Shown here: piece after piece, positions 1 to 8,652 of the stretch
Numbering within the stretch: the stretch's first letter is position 1
Layout: every line of letters starts with the position of its first letter
Origin: CADEFF01 sp964569315
GTDB lineage: Bacteria > Pseudomonadota > Alphaproteobacteria > Dongiales > Dongiaceae
Length of the DNA stretch: 12,641 nt
Assembly (NCBI GenBank): GCA_964569315.1
Contig: CAZMUZ010000105.1
Span: 1 to 12,641, forward strand
Reading direction: 5' to 3'
Translations under genes and position numbers: made by a program
Notes under the pieces: model-generated
Told to the model about the DNA's origin: nothing
Databases searched by the model: none
Seen by the model: only the letters and a program-made list of their open reading frames with translations

Positions 1-1
1 G

Positions 2-1816
2 CTCGCGGCCTCGCCCTCGGTCGTCGCATTCCTGCTGGCTCCGAATGGCGGCGAAATCGTCCTGCCGCACAAGGCGGGCGTGGCGGCGGCGGGCGACGAC
101 CCGGTCCAGTTCCTGCCGCAGCTCCCGCGCGCGGTGCCGGCACTCGAGATTTTCGCCGAGGCGGCGCAGGGCTATGGCAGCGTCAACGTCGTGCCGGACA
201 CGGACGGCGTCACGCGGCGCGTGGCGCTCTTCTTCGCCTATCGCGGCGAAGCCTATCCGACGCTCGGTGCCGAAGCCTTGCGCGTCGCCCAGGGCGCCGG
301 CAGCTACGTGATCAAATCCTCGGGCGCCAGCGGCGAGCTCAGCTTCGGGCGCCAGACCGGTATCGCGCAGGTGAAGATCGGCGGCGCCATCGTGCCGACC
401 GATGCCTATGGCGCGCTCCTCCTCTACGACAGCGGCCATCGGCCGGAACGCTTCGTGTCGGCGAGCGCGGTGCTGGCCGGGACCAACGATCCCGCCGCCA
501 TTGCCGGCCATATCGTGCTGATCGGCTCCAGCGCCGAGGCGCTGAAGGACCTGAAACCGACCCCGCTCGATCCGACCATGCCAGGCGTCGAGGTGACGGC
601 GCAGGCGATCGAGCAGATGATCGGCGGGCAGTTCCTCTATCGGCCCGATTGGGCGGCGGGGGCGGAGCTGCTGTTCCTGCTGCTGTTCGGCACTCTCATC
701 ATCCTCGCCACGCGACGGCTCGGCGCGATCGGCTCCGCGGTCTTCGCGGTCGCCGCCTGCATGATCGCGGCGGAAGCCTCTTGGCTCGCCTTCAAGCGGG
801 AGGGGTGGCTGGTCGATCCGCTCTTCCCCTGCGGCGTCGCGATCGCCCTCTATATCAGCAGCTCCTTCCTCGGCTATCTGCGGGCGGAGACCGAGCGGCG
901 CCAGATCCGCACGACCTTCGGCAAATACCTATCGCCGATCCTCGTGAAGGAGCTGCAGCGCCATCCGGAACGTTTCAAGCTCGGCGGCGAGGTGCGCGAG
1001 TTGACCCTGATGTTCATGGACGTCCAGGGCTTCACCTCGCTCGCCGAGAAACTCGAGCCCGAAACCCTGACGCGCATCATCAACCGGCTGCTCACGCGGA
1101 TGACCGGGATCATCCAGGGCGAGCAGGGCCTGGTGGACAAGTATATCGGCGACTGCATCATGGCGTTCTGGAACGCGCCGCTCGACGTGCCCAACCACGC
1201 GAGAAACGCGCTCGACGCCGCCGTCGCGATGCGCGAGGAGCTCGGCCGCCTCAACATCGAATGGGCGAAGGAGGCGCCGGCGGACGGCAGCGTCGTCATC
1301 GACCTCAAGATCGGCATCGGTCTCAACACCGGGCGCTGCAGCGTCGGCGACATGGGCTCGGACCAGCAGCACGCCTATACGGCGATCGGCGATGCGGTCA
1401 ATCTCGCCTCCCGTCTCGAGGGGCTCACGCGCGCCTACGGCGTCGACCTCCTGATCGGCGAACCGACCGCCGCCTTGCTGCCGGACGTGCCGCTGCTCGA
1501 GGTCGATCTGGTGCAGGTCAAGGGGCGTGCCCAGCCGCTCGCGATCTTCACGCCCGCGCCGGCGGGCCGGCGCAACGGTGCCGACCGGCAGGCCGAATTG
1601 CTGCGCCGACACGGCGAACTTAGGACAAATTATCGGGCCGGCCGATGGACCGAAGCGGCCGCCGCCCTCACGGATCTCGAGGCGCTTGCCGCCGCCGAAT
1701 TTCCCTACCTTCAGGCGCTCTATGGCCTTTATGATCGACGCCTCGCGGAGTTCCGGGCCGATCCCCCGCCGCCGGACTGGGACGGCGTCTACCGGGCCTC
1801 GACGAAAAGCGGCTGA
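2..1816 (+). CDS. CHASE2-domain class III adenylate cyclase (5'-partial)
   Basis: Membrane-bound cyclase that should make cAMP from ATP. The frame is open from base 2 with no convincing start, so the N-terminus lies outside the window; the GTG at 80 is internal. In order: the rear of a periplasmic CHASE2 sensor domain (to about 640), three hydrophobic helices (about 660-730, 730-800, 810-885), the linker FGKYLSP typical of CHASE2 cyclases, then the catalytic domain (about 1000-1480). Visible catalytic residues are metal Asp in FMDVQGFT (1019-1021), purine-binding Lys in DKYIGD (1139-1141), second metal Asp (1151-1153), and in YTAIGDAVNLASRLE the purine-site Thr (1379-1381), Asn (1400-1402) and Arg (1412-1414). 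The Lys/Thr pair marks class IIIb adenylate cyclases. The C-terminus is a short helical-repeat-like tail ending in PPPDWDGV, usual for this family. It is followed by fecR-like and antiporter genes on the same strand. Guanylate cyclase activity is unlikely given the Lys. Confidence 0.93.
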   Translation, partial: LAASPSVVAFLLAPNGGEIVLPHKAGVAAAGDDPVQFLPQLPRAVPALEIFAEAAQGYGSVNVVPDTDGVTRRVALFFAYRGEAYPTLGAEALRVAQGAGSYVIKSSGASGELSFGRQTGIAQVKIGGAIVPTDAYGALLLYDSGHRPERFVSASAVLAGTNDPAAIAGHIVLIGSSAEALKDLKPTPLDPTMPGVEVTAQAIEQMIGGQFLYRPDWAAGAELLFLLLFGTLIILATRRLGAIGSAVFAVAACMIAAEASWLAFKREGWLVDPLFPCGVAIALYISSSFLGYLRAETERRQIRTTFGKYLSPILVKELQRHPERFKLGGEVRELTLMFMDVQGFTSLAEKLEPETLTRIINRLLTRMTGIIQGEQGLVDKYIGDCIMAFWNAPLDVPNHARNALDAAVAMREELGRLNIEWAKEAPADGSVVIDLKIGIGLNTGRCSVGDMGSDQQHAYTAIGDAVNLASRLEGLTRAYGVDLLIGEPTAALLPDVPLLEVDLVQVKGRAQPLAIFTPAPAGRRNGADRQAELLRRHGELRTNYRAGRWTEAAAALTDLEALAAAEFPYLQALYGLYDRRLAEFRADPPPPDWDGVYRASTKSG

Positions 1817-1832
1817 GATATCGACCGATTTC

Positions 1833-1838
1833 GGGGAG
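1833..1838 (+). promoter_or_regulatory. Ribosome binding site of the FecR-domain gene
   Basis: GGGGAG seven bases before the ATG at 1846, in the 29-base gap after the cyclase stop. It decides the start of the FecR-domain gene. Confidence 0.7.
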
Positions 1839-1845
1839 TCATCGC

Positions 1846-2565
1846 ATGAGAAGTATCGTGCCTGCCGTCGCGACGCTGATCGCGGCCGCCATCGGGCTGG
1901 GCGCCGAAATGGCCACGGCCCAGGAGATCGGCGCCGTGCGCCAGCGCACTTTCAACGGCGCCGTCGGCCTGCCGCCGGGAGGAGAAGAACGCGATCTTCT
2001 CTTCAACAACGACGTCTTCGCCGAGGAGCGGGTGAGCACGGATGGAAGCGCCACCACGTCGCTGCAATTCCTCGACGACACCCGCCTCAAGGTCGGCAGC
2101 AATTCGACGCTGGTGCTCGACCGGTTCGTCTACGATCCCGACACCGAGACCGGCGAGCTGGCGATCACCTTCGGCAAGGGAATCTTCCGGTTCGTTACCG
2201 GCGAGATCAACAAGAACGGCATCAAGCTCAACACGCCGACCGCCTCCATGACGGTGCGCGGCACGGACGTGATCATCGAGGTGAAGCCCGACGACACCAC
2301 CCTCATCTCGGTGATCGAAGGCACGGTCGATGTGGTTCCCTGCGGCGGCGAGCCGCGTGCGCCCGGCACCGGCCAGTCGGTGATCGTGCCGGCGAGTTGC
2401 ACCTCGACCGAGCAGGTCGAGGGCCGCATCACCCGCAACGACCCGGGCGTCTCCGACGGATCCGCGGCCTTCGGCGGCACGACCGGCAACGACAGCCGGG
2501 AACGCGAACCGCATGAGCGCAAGACCAGGAGCCCGAACGGGCCAAACAACAGCCCCAGCCCCTAA
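1846..2565 (+). CDS. Secreted FecR-domain protein
   Basis: 239-aa protein with a Sec-type signal peptide (residues 1 to about 24, hydrophobic core then ATA before QE), so probably periplasmic. Residues about 45-165 match the FecR domain pattern: a DDTRLKVGSNSTLVLD segment, then GIFRFVTGEI, then TPTASMTVRGT, ending in a VIEGTVDVV strand. Two cysteines, 166 and 185, could form a disulfide after export. The last 40 residues are polar and probably disordered. The start is fixed by GGGGAG (1833-1838) seven bases upstream. The gene begins 29 bases after the cyclase stop, so co-transcription is likely. From general knowledge, such stand-alone secreted FecR proteins often sit beside CHASE2 cyclases, and a role as periplasmic partner of the CHASE2 sensor is inferred. 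It is not a classical FecR anti-sigma regulator: there is no N-terminal cytoplasmic domain and no sigma factor or TonB receptor nearby. Confidence 0.88.
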   Translation: MRSIVPAVATLIAAAIGLGAEMATAQEIGAVRQRTFNGAVGLPPGGEERDLLFNNDVFAEERVSTDGSATTSLQFLDDTRLKVGSNSTLVLDRFVYDPDTETGELAITFGKGIFRFVTGEINKNGIKLNTPTASMTVRGTDVIIEVKPDDTTLISVIEGTVDVVPCGGEPRAPGTGQSVIVPASCTSTEQVEGRITRNDPGVSDGSAAFGGTTGNDSREREPHERKTRSPNGPNNSPSP

Positions 2566-2574
2566 GACGGTGAA

Positions 2575-2580
2575 GGAGGG
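2575..2580 (+). promoter_or_regulatory. Strong Shine-Dalgarno at unusual distance
   Basis: GGAGGG (preceded by GAA) lies just after the FecR-gene stop but 30 bases before the first ATG of the antiporter gene, too far for normal initiation there. Six bases after it, in the antiporter frame, is ATT (2587-2589), a rare initiation codon. Between it and the ATG, CCGGC (2582-2586) and GCCGG (2590-2594) can pair around ATT. Either a non-canonical start or a structured leader is possible. Confidence 0.45.
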
Positions 2581-2610
2581 CCCGGCATTGCCGGCAGGCG
2601 CGAGACCGCG

Positions 2611-5097
2611 ATGGAACATGTCGCCATCACCATCTTCGGAATCGCCGGGCTCTTCGCGCTGGTCAGCCTGCTGCCCCCGCTCGCGCGGCGGCTGAATCTC
2701 CCCTACACGGTCCTGCTGGCGCTGGTCGGGGCGGCGATCGGGATTGCGCTGATCGCGATCGGCGGCAAGAGCGACGCCGGCATCATGCGGGATCTCGTCT
2801 CGGCGCTCGAGCAGTTCGACCTCCCGGGCGAGGCGTTCCTCTATATCTTCCTGCCGCCGCTGCTGTTCGAAATGGCCGTGCAGATCGATTTCCGCGAGCT
2901 GATGGAGGACGCCGCACCGGTGCTTCTGCTGGCCGTCGTGGCGGTGGTGCTGACGACGCTGGTCGTGGGGTTCGGGCTCGGGGCCGCGACCGACATGGCG
3001 CTGCTGACCGCCCTGCTGCTGGGCGCGATCGTCGCCACCACCGATCCCGCCGCGGTGCTCGGCATCTTCCGCGACATCGGGGCGCCGCGCCGGCTGACCT
3101 TGCTGGTACAGGGCGAGAGCCTTTTCAACGACGCGGCGGCGATCGCGCTTTCGGCGCTCCTGGTCGGCATCATCAAGCTCGGCGGCGACGGCGGCATCGA
3201 GTTCGGGCGCACGATCGCCGATTTCCTGATCGAGTTTCTGGGCGGCGGCCTCGTCGGCTATCTCGCCGGCCGCGGCGCCTGCTTCCTGCTGCTCTGGCTC
3301 AATGGCATCCGCTTCGCCGAGGTCACGCTCACCGTGGCGCTCTGTTATCTCGCTTTCGTCGTGGGCGACCGCTACCTCCATGTCTCGGGCGTGGTCGCGA
3401 CGGTGATGGCGGGGCTGACCGTCGGCGCCATCGGCCGCACGCGCGTATCGCCGGGGAGCTGGCAGGCGCTGGTCGAAACCTGGGAGCAGCTCGGCTTCTG
3501 GGCGAACTCCCTCATCTTCCTTCTCGCCGCCATGCTGGTGCCGCGCGTCCTCATCGAGATCACCTTCGACGATCTCTGGGCGCTGGCGGTCCTCGTGGTG
3601 GCGGCGCTCGCGGCGCGCGCCATCGTGATGTTCGGCCTGCTGCCGCCGCTGAGCGCGCTCGGCTGGGCGAGCCGGGTCAGCCATGCCTACAAGCTCGTGG
3701 TGGTCTGGGGCGGGCTGCGCGGCGCCGTCTCGCTCGCCCTCGCCCTCGCCGTCACCAGCGACCCGAACATCTCGCCCGAGATCAAGCATACGGTCGCCAT
3801 CCTGACGACCGGCTTCGTGCTGTTCACGCTGTTCGTCAACGGCACCACGCTCCGGCCCCTCCTGCATCTGCTCCGGCTCGACCGGCTGAGCCCGACGGAG
3901 GAAGCGCTCAAGGACCGGGCCGTCGGCCTCACCCTCGCCCAGGTGCAGGAGCGCATTGCCGGCATCGCCGCCCGCGAGCCGATCGACCGTCCGGTCGCCG
4001 ACCGCCTGATCGCCGAGGTGCAGTCGGGGCAGCGGGCGGGCGGACATCATCTCGCCGACGCCGACCTGGTGCGGCTCGGTCTTGCCACCCTGACCAGCCG
4101 GGAGATGGAGATCTGCCGGGCCCGTCTCGGGGCCGGCACGGCGGACCGCGAGACGGTCGAGACCTTGCTCGGCGATGCGATGCTGCTGGCCGACGGGCTC
4201 AAGACCGGCGGCCGCGAAGGCTATGAGGCGGCCGCCGAGAAGGCGCTCGGCTTCACCTGGCGCTTCCGCCTCGCCAACTGGCTGCATTCGCGGTTGGGCC
4301 ATGATCGCTGGCTCGCCCAGGCGCTGGCCGAACGCTTCCAGCGGCTGTTCGTGGCGGAGCTCGAGCTGAGCGACCTCGCCGCCTTCGCCGAGGAGAAGCT
4401 CGCTTCCATGGCGGGGCCGGCCGCCGCGGAGACCCTCGGCACGATCCTCGCGGCAAGGCGCGCGGCGGTCGGGCGCGCGCTCGCGGCATTGCGGCTGCAA
4501 TATCCCGATTATTCGCAGCGGCTGCAGGAGATCTATGTCGGCCGCCTGACGCTGCGCCTGATCGAGGACGGCTACGGCGCGATGCGTGCCGAATCGGTCC
4601 TGAGCCAGGAGGTCTATGACGATCTGCGCCGCGGCCTCGAGCCGGCGCACCGCCGGTTCCAGACCCTGCCGCGTCTCGACATCGCGGTCGCGCGCGAGGC
4701 CCTGGTGCGGCAGGTAAAACTCTTCGCCGGGCTCTCCGGCGAGGCCGAGCGGCGGATCGCGCAGCTCCTGCGCTCGCGCCTGGCCCTGCCCGGCGAGAAG
4801 ATCGTCGCGGTGGGGGAGCGCGGCGAGGAGATGTTCTTCATCGCCTCAGGCGCGGTCGAAGTCCGCATCCTGCCGGAACCGGTGCGGCTCGGCTCGGGCG
4901 ATTTCTTCGGAGAGATCGCGCTCATCGAGAACCGGCCGCGCACCGCCGACGTCATCGCGCTCGGCTTTACCGAGCTTCTCGTGCTCTATGCCCGCGACCT
5001 CGACCGGCTGATCGCGACCGATCCGGAGATCGGGCGGCAGTTGCGGTCCGTCGCCCGCACGCGGCTCGACGCCCAGACGGCCAGAACCCGCGCCTAG
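2611..5097 (+). CDS. CPA1/NhaP-type Na+/H+ antiporter with C-terminal cNMP-binding domain
   Basis: 828-aa inner-membrane cation/proton antiporter. The first roughly 410 residues form the multi-helix exchanger domain with TTDPAAV (143-149), the family's GESLFND segment with the Asn173-Asp174 ion-site pair, and WGGLRGAVSL with Arg370. Residues about 415-690 are a helical cytoplasmic linker without membrane segments. Residues about 695-815 are a cyclic-nucleotide-binding domain whose phosphate-binding cassette is intact: GDFFGEIAL (Glu768) and NRPRTADV (Arg777), the residues that hold the ribose and the phosphate. The layout (exchanger, long linker, CNBD) recalls plant SOS1 and animal SLC9C, but no voltage-sensor helices are seen. 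It sits 45 bases after the FecR gene in the same direction, two genes after an adenylate cyclase, so cAMP is the obvious ligand. The ATG at 2611 has only a weak GAGA upstream; a start at ATT 2587 would add eight residues. Na+ versus K+ selectivity cannot be read from sequence. Confidence 0.92.
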   Translation: MEHVAITIFGIAGLFALVSLLPPLARRLNLPYTVLLALVGAAIGIALIAIGGKSDAGIMRDLVSALEQFDLPGEAFLYIFLPPLLFEMAVQIDFRELMEDAAPVLLLAVVAVVLTTLVVGFGLGAATDMALLTALLLGAIVATTDPAAVLGIFRDIGAPRRLTLLVQGESLFNDAAAIALSALLVGIIKLGGDGGIEFGRTIADFLIEFLGGGLVGYLAGRGACFLLLWLNGIRFAEVTLTVALCYLAFVVGDRYLHVSGVVATVMAGLTVGAIGRTRVSPGSWQALVETWEQLGFWANSLIFLLAAMLVPRVLIEITFDDLWALAVLVVAALAARAIVMFGLLPPLSALGWASRVSHAYKLVVVWGGLRGAVSLALALAVTSDPNISPEIKHTVAILTTGFVLFTLFVNGTTLRPLLHLLRLDRLSPTEEALKDRAVGLTLAQVQERIAGIAAREPIDRPVADRLIAEVQSGQRAGGHHLADADLVRLGLATLTSREMEICRARLGAGTADRETVETLLGDAMLLADGLKTGGREGYEAAAEKALGFTWRFRLANWLHSRLGHDRWLAQALAERFQRLFVAELELSDLAAFAEEKLASMAGPAAAETLGTILAARRAAVGRALAALRLQYPDYSQRLQEIYVGRLTLRLIEDGYGAMRAESVLSQEVYDDLRRGLEPAHRRFQTLPRLDIAVAREALVRQVKLFAGLSGEAERRIAQLLRSRLALPGEKIVAVGERGEEMFFIASGAVEVRILPEPVRLGSGDFFGEIALIENRPRTADVIALGFTELLVLYARDLDRLIATDPEIGRQLRSVARTRLDAQTARTRA

Positions 5098-5104
5098 CCG
5101 GAAC

Positions 5105-5126
5105 GAGCCGGCCGCAGGCCGCGCTC
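5105..5126. terminator. Hairpin between convergent genes, possible bidirectional terminator
   Basis: GAGC-CGGCC (5105-5113), loop GCA, GGCCG then one bulged C and GCTC (5117-5126). It starts eight bases after the antiporter stop and lies 12 bases past the LysE-gene stop on the other strand. There is no T-run on either side, so it is a weak intrinsic terminator at best. Confidence 0.4.
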
Positions 5127-5137
5127 GAGCGATGGCG

Positions 5138-5758
5138 TCAGCCCCGCTTGAGGGCGACGGTGGCGAGCCCGGCGCCGACGAGGATCGCACCGCCGGCACG
5201 GTTCATCGCCTTCAGCACGGCCGGCTCGCGGATCACGCCGCGCAGGCGGACGGCAAGCCCCGCATAGAGCGACGCGTTGAGGATCGCGAGCGCGAGGAAG
5301 GTCGATTCCAGCACCAGCATCTGCGGCAGGAGGGGCGCGTCCGGCCGCATGAACTGCGGCAGGAAGGCGACGAAGAAGGCGAGGCTCTTGGGATTGAGCG
5401 CCGTCACCAGGAAGGCATGCGCCAACATCGAGGACATCCGCTTGCGCGGCCCGTCCGCCGCGACCGCGAGCACCGCCGGCGCCCGCCAGAGCCGGATGCC
5501 GAGATAGACGAGGTAGGCGGCGCCGATCCATTTGAGGAGGGTGAAGAGGGTCGCGGAGGCGGCGAGCAAGGCGCCGAGCCCCAGCATGGAAAGCGTCATC
5601 GCGGTGAAGTCGCCGAGCGCCACCCCGGCGACCGTTGCCCAGGCCGAGCGCCGCCCCTCGCCGATCGCATAGCCCACCACCAGCATGACCGTGGGCCCGG
5701 GGATCGCGACCAGGATCGAGGCGGCGACGAGGAAGGCAAGCCAGAGTTCGACGGTCAT
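5138..5758 (-). CDS. LysE/RhtB-family amino-acid exporter
   Basis: 206-aa inner-membrane protein of the LysE/RhtB family, which exports amino acids or related small metabolites. It has the expected length (about 200-210 aa) and about six hydrophobic segments. The family's IPGPTVMLV motif is at residues 19-27 and ALNPK, followed by a hydrophobic stretch ending LPQF, begins at residue 120. The ATG at 5756-5758 is chosen because a GGAG (complement of 5766-5769) lies seven bases upstream and translation opens directly into the first helix. The frame stays open much further upstream, but that part is antisense to the DMT gene and has no transporter character. It is convergent with the antiporter gene and divergent from the DMT gene. 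No LysR-type regulator, the usual neighbour of such exporters, is in the window. Substrate unknown. Confidence 0.9.
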   Translation of the reverse strand: MTVELWLAFLVAASILVAIPGPTVMLVVGYAIGEGRRSAWATVAGVALGDFTAMTLSMLGLGALLAASATLFTLLKWIGAAYLVYLGIRLWRAPAVLAVAADGPRKRMSSMLAHAFLVTALNPKSLAFFVAFLPQFMRPDAPLLPQMLVLESTFLALAILNASLYAGLAVRLRGVIREPAVLKAMNRAGGAILVGAGLATVALKRG

Positions 5759-5774
5759 GGGCGGGCTCCGGGCA

Positions 5775-5853
5775 GGATGGTCCGGAGCGAGCCATCCACA
5801 GGGCCCCGACCCTGTCCAGACCGTTGTTTGCCGACGCCGCCGGAAATCGGCGG
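5775..5853 (-). promoter_or_regulatory. Three small stem-loops upstream of the LysE-type gene
   Basis: Three inverted repeats lie in the divergent spacer: GGATGG/CCATCC (5775-5780 with 5792-5797), ACAGGG/CCCTGT (5798-5803 with 5810-5815) and CCGCCG/CGGCGG (5837-5842 with 5848-5853). The first two abut and end just before the LysE Shine-Dalgarno. In a minus-strand transcript they would form a folded leader. Operator sites are an alternative. I recognise no riboswitch class. Confidence 0.3.
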
Positions 5854-5941
5854 ATCGGCTGGCGGGCTCGCCGTGCTTTCGGCATGATCGGGACGCACCG
5901 TCCCGCACCGCCGATCGGATCCCTCCGCCACCGCCCCGCCC

Positions 5942-6862
5942 ATGACCGCGATTCCCGCCCGCCGAGCCGCCGTCAATCCGATGCAGGGCATCCTGTGGCA
6001 GCTCGGCGCGGGTTTCATCTTCGTCGTCATGGATGCGTCCGGGAAATATCTGACGGACGGCTATTCGACCGTGCAGATCTCCTGGGCGCGCTTCGGCTTC
6101 CATATCCTGACCGCGCTCGTGCTGATCGCCGTCACCGATCGCCGCTGGACGCTGCTGCGGAGCGCGCGTCCAGGCCTCCAGCTCTGGCGTTCCGCGTTGC
6201 TGGCGGGCGCCACCGGCTGCTACTTCCTCGCGGTGCGCTATATCCCGCTCGCCGACGCAGCCGCGATCGGTTTCGTCTCGCCCTTCATCCTCACGGTGCT
6301 TTCCGTGCCGCTGCTCGGCGAGACGGTCGGGCCGCGGCGCTGGGTCGCGGTCGGCATCGGCTTCGTCGCGGTGCTGCTGATCATACGCCCAGGCTTCGGC
6401 ATGACCCATTGGGCGATGCTGCTGCCGCTCGCCGTCGCCGCCTTCTTCGCGCTCTACCAGATCGCGACGCGCAAGCTCGGGCCGGTCGATGACGGCCGCA
6501 CCACGCTCGTCTATTCCGGCATCGTCGGGTTCGTCGCCTGCAGCCTGCTGCTGCCGATCGACTGGGTCTGGCCCGATCCCTTCGCCTGGGGGCTGATGAT
6601 CTTCATGGGCGTGGCCGGCGGAATCTCGCATTTCTTCATGATCCGCGCCTTCACCCTCGCGCCCGCCTCGCTGCTGGCACCCTTCAGCTACGTCCAGCTC
6701 GTCTGGGCGACCCTGATCGGTTACTTGGTTTTCCACGACCTTCCCGATCGCTGGACGCTTGCCGGCGCCGCGGCGATCACCCTCGCGGGGCTCTACATCT
6801 GGCATCGGGAACGCGCGCTCGGCCGCGACGTCGCGAGCGCCACGGCGGCCGGCGAGGGCTGA
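5942..6862 (+). CDS. EamA-domain DMT-superfamily transporter
   Basis: 306-aa inner-membrane transporter of the drug/metabolite superfamily, with ten hydrophobic segments arranged as two EamA repeats (about residues 14-148 and 158-292). Family-like features include ISWARFGFH in the first repeat, the stretch around YIPLADAAAIGFVSP after helix 3, and LAPFSYVQLVWATLIGYLVF in the second repeat. A short basic, Ala-rich N-terminal segment precedes helix 1 and a charged tail follows helix 10. No good Shine-Dalgarno precedes the ATG at 5942; the in-frame ATG at 5981 (MQGILW) also lacks one and would remove the first 13 residues, so the start is uncertain. It is divergent from the LysE gene across 183 bases. 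DMT proteins usually export metabolites or take up small solutes; the substrate cannot be predicted here. Confidence 0.88.
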   Translation: MTAIPARRAAVNPMQGILWQLGAGFIFVVMDASGKYLTDGYSTVQISWARFGFHILTALVLIAVTDRRWTLLRSARPGLQLWRSALLAGATGCYFLAVRYIPLADAAAIGFVSPFILTVLSVPLLGETVGPRRWVAVGIGFVAVLLIIRPGFGMTHWAMLLPLAVAAFFALYQIATRKLGPVDDGRTTLVYSGIVGFVACSLLLPIDWVWPDPFAWGLMIFMGVAGGISHFFMIRAFTLAPASLLAPFSYVQLVWATLIGYLVFHDLPDRWTLAGAAAITLAGLYIWHRERALGRDVASATAAGEG

Positions 6863-6863
6863 C

Positions 6864-6885
6864 CCCGGGCCGGCAGGCGGCCGGG
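6864..6885 (+). terminator. Possible terminator hairpin after the DMT gene
   Basis: CCCGG (6864-6868) pairs with CCGGG (6881-6885), with a one-base bulge and three further inner pairs, two bases after the DMT stop. Only a short TTT follows, eight bases further on, so the intrinsic terminator call is tentative. Confidence 0.35.
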
Positions 6886-6895
6886 CGCGGCGCTT

Positions 6896-6921
6896 TCGTT
6901 GTATTCTTATAAATATAACGA
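6896..6921. promoter_or_regulatory. AT-rich imperfect palindrome, candidate operator/promoter
   Basis: Half-sites TCGTTGTATT (6896-6905) and AATATAACGA (6912-6921) match as inverted repeats at 9 of 10 positions around CTTATA. This AT-rich block stands out in the 247-base non-coding stretch 6863-7109 before the aldehyde dehydrogenase gene. A second TATAAAT (6966-6972) is a possible -10 element without a good -35. The rest of the stretch holds a weak GGCCTC/GAGGCC inverted repeat (7043-7048 with 7082-7087) and nothing else I can name. Confidence 0.4.
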
Positions 6922-7109
6922 CGGTAACATGGGCCCGGCCCTAGGCTGCCGCGGTCCGGAGGTGCTATAAATCGGGACCGTTCCGGCGCCCCAAAGCCAT
7001 CGCCACGGCCCGGATCAATTCCCAGGGACGAACGAGAGAACCGGCCTCCTCGCCGCAGCCGCCGCTATTCCCCGACGCCGCGAGGCCACGCCACAAAGGA
7101 GAGCGCAGC

Positions 7110-8627
<1,518 letters not shown>

Positions 8628-8652
8628 CGCAGCAGCGCCGGCGGTCGTCGGG

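Noticed and set aside
80..82. GTG as the start of the cyclase
   Set aside because: The frame is open to the window edge, the CHASE2 domain would be cut, and no signal or anchor helix would precede it.
649..1623. A 324-codon plus-strand frame inside the cyclase gene
   Set aside because: Arg-rich out-of-frame shadow of the cyclase domain.
1846..2565. FecR-type iron-citrate anti-sigma regulator
   Set aside because: The protein starts with a signal peptide, lacks a cytoplasmic anti-sigma domain, and no ECF sigma factor or TonB-dependent receptor gene is nearby.
1789..4650. A 953-codon minus-strand open frame opposite the FecR and antiporter genes
   Set aside because: Its translation is rich in Arg, Glu, Gln, His and Asp without any fold-like pattern, and it lies antisense to well-supported genes. 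Long antisense frames are expected where third positions are strongly GC.
5759..6805. N-terminal extension of the LysE-type frame (minus strand) to 555 aa
   Set aside because: The added part is charged, low-complexity antisense of the DMT gene; the family length and the GGAG-supported ATG at 5758 give a complete LysE protein.
6966..6972. TATAAAT as a -10 promoter element
   Set aside because: No matching -35 at 16-18 bases upstream; mentioned only as part of the non-coding stretch.
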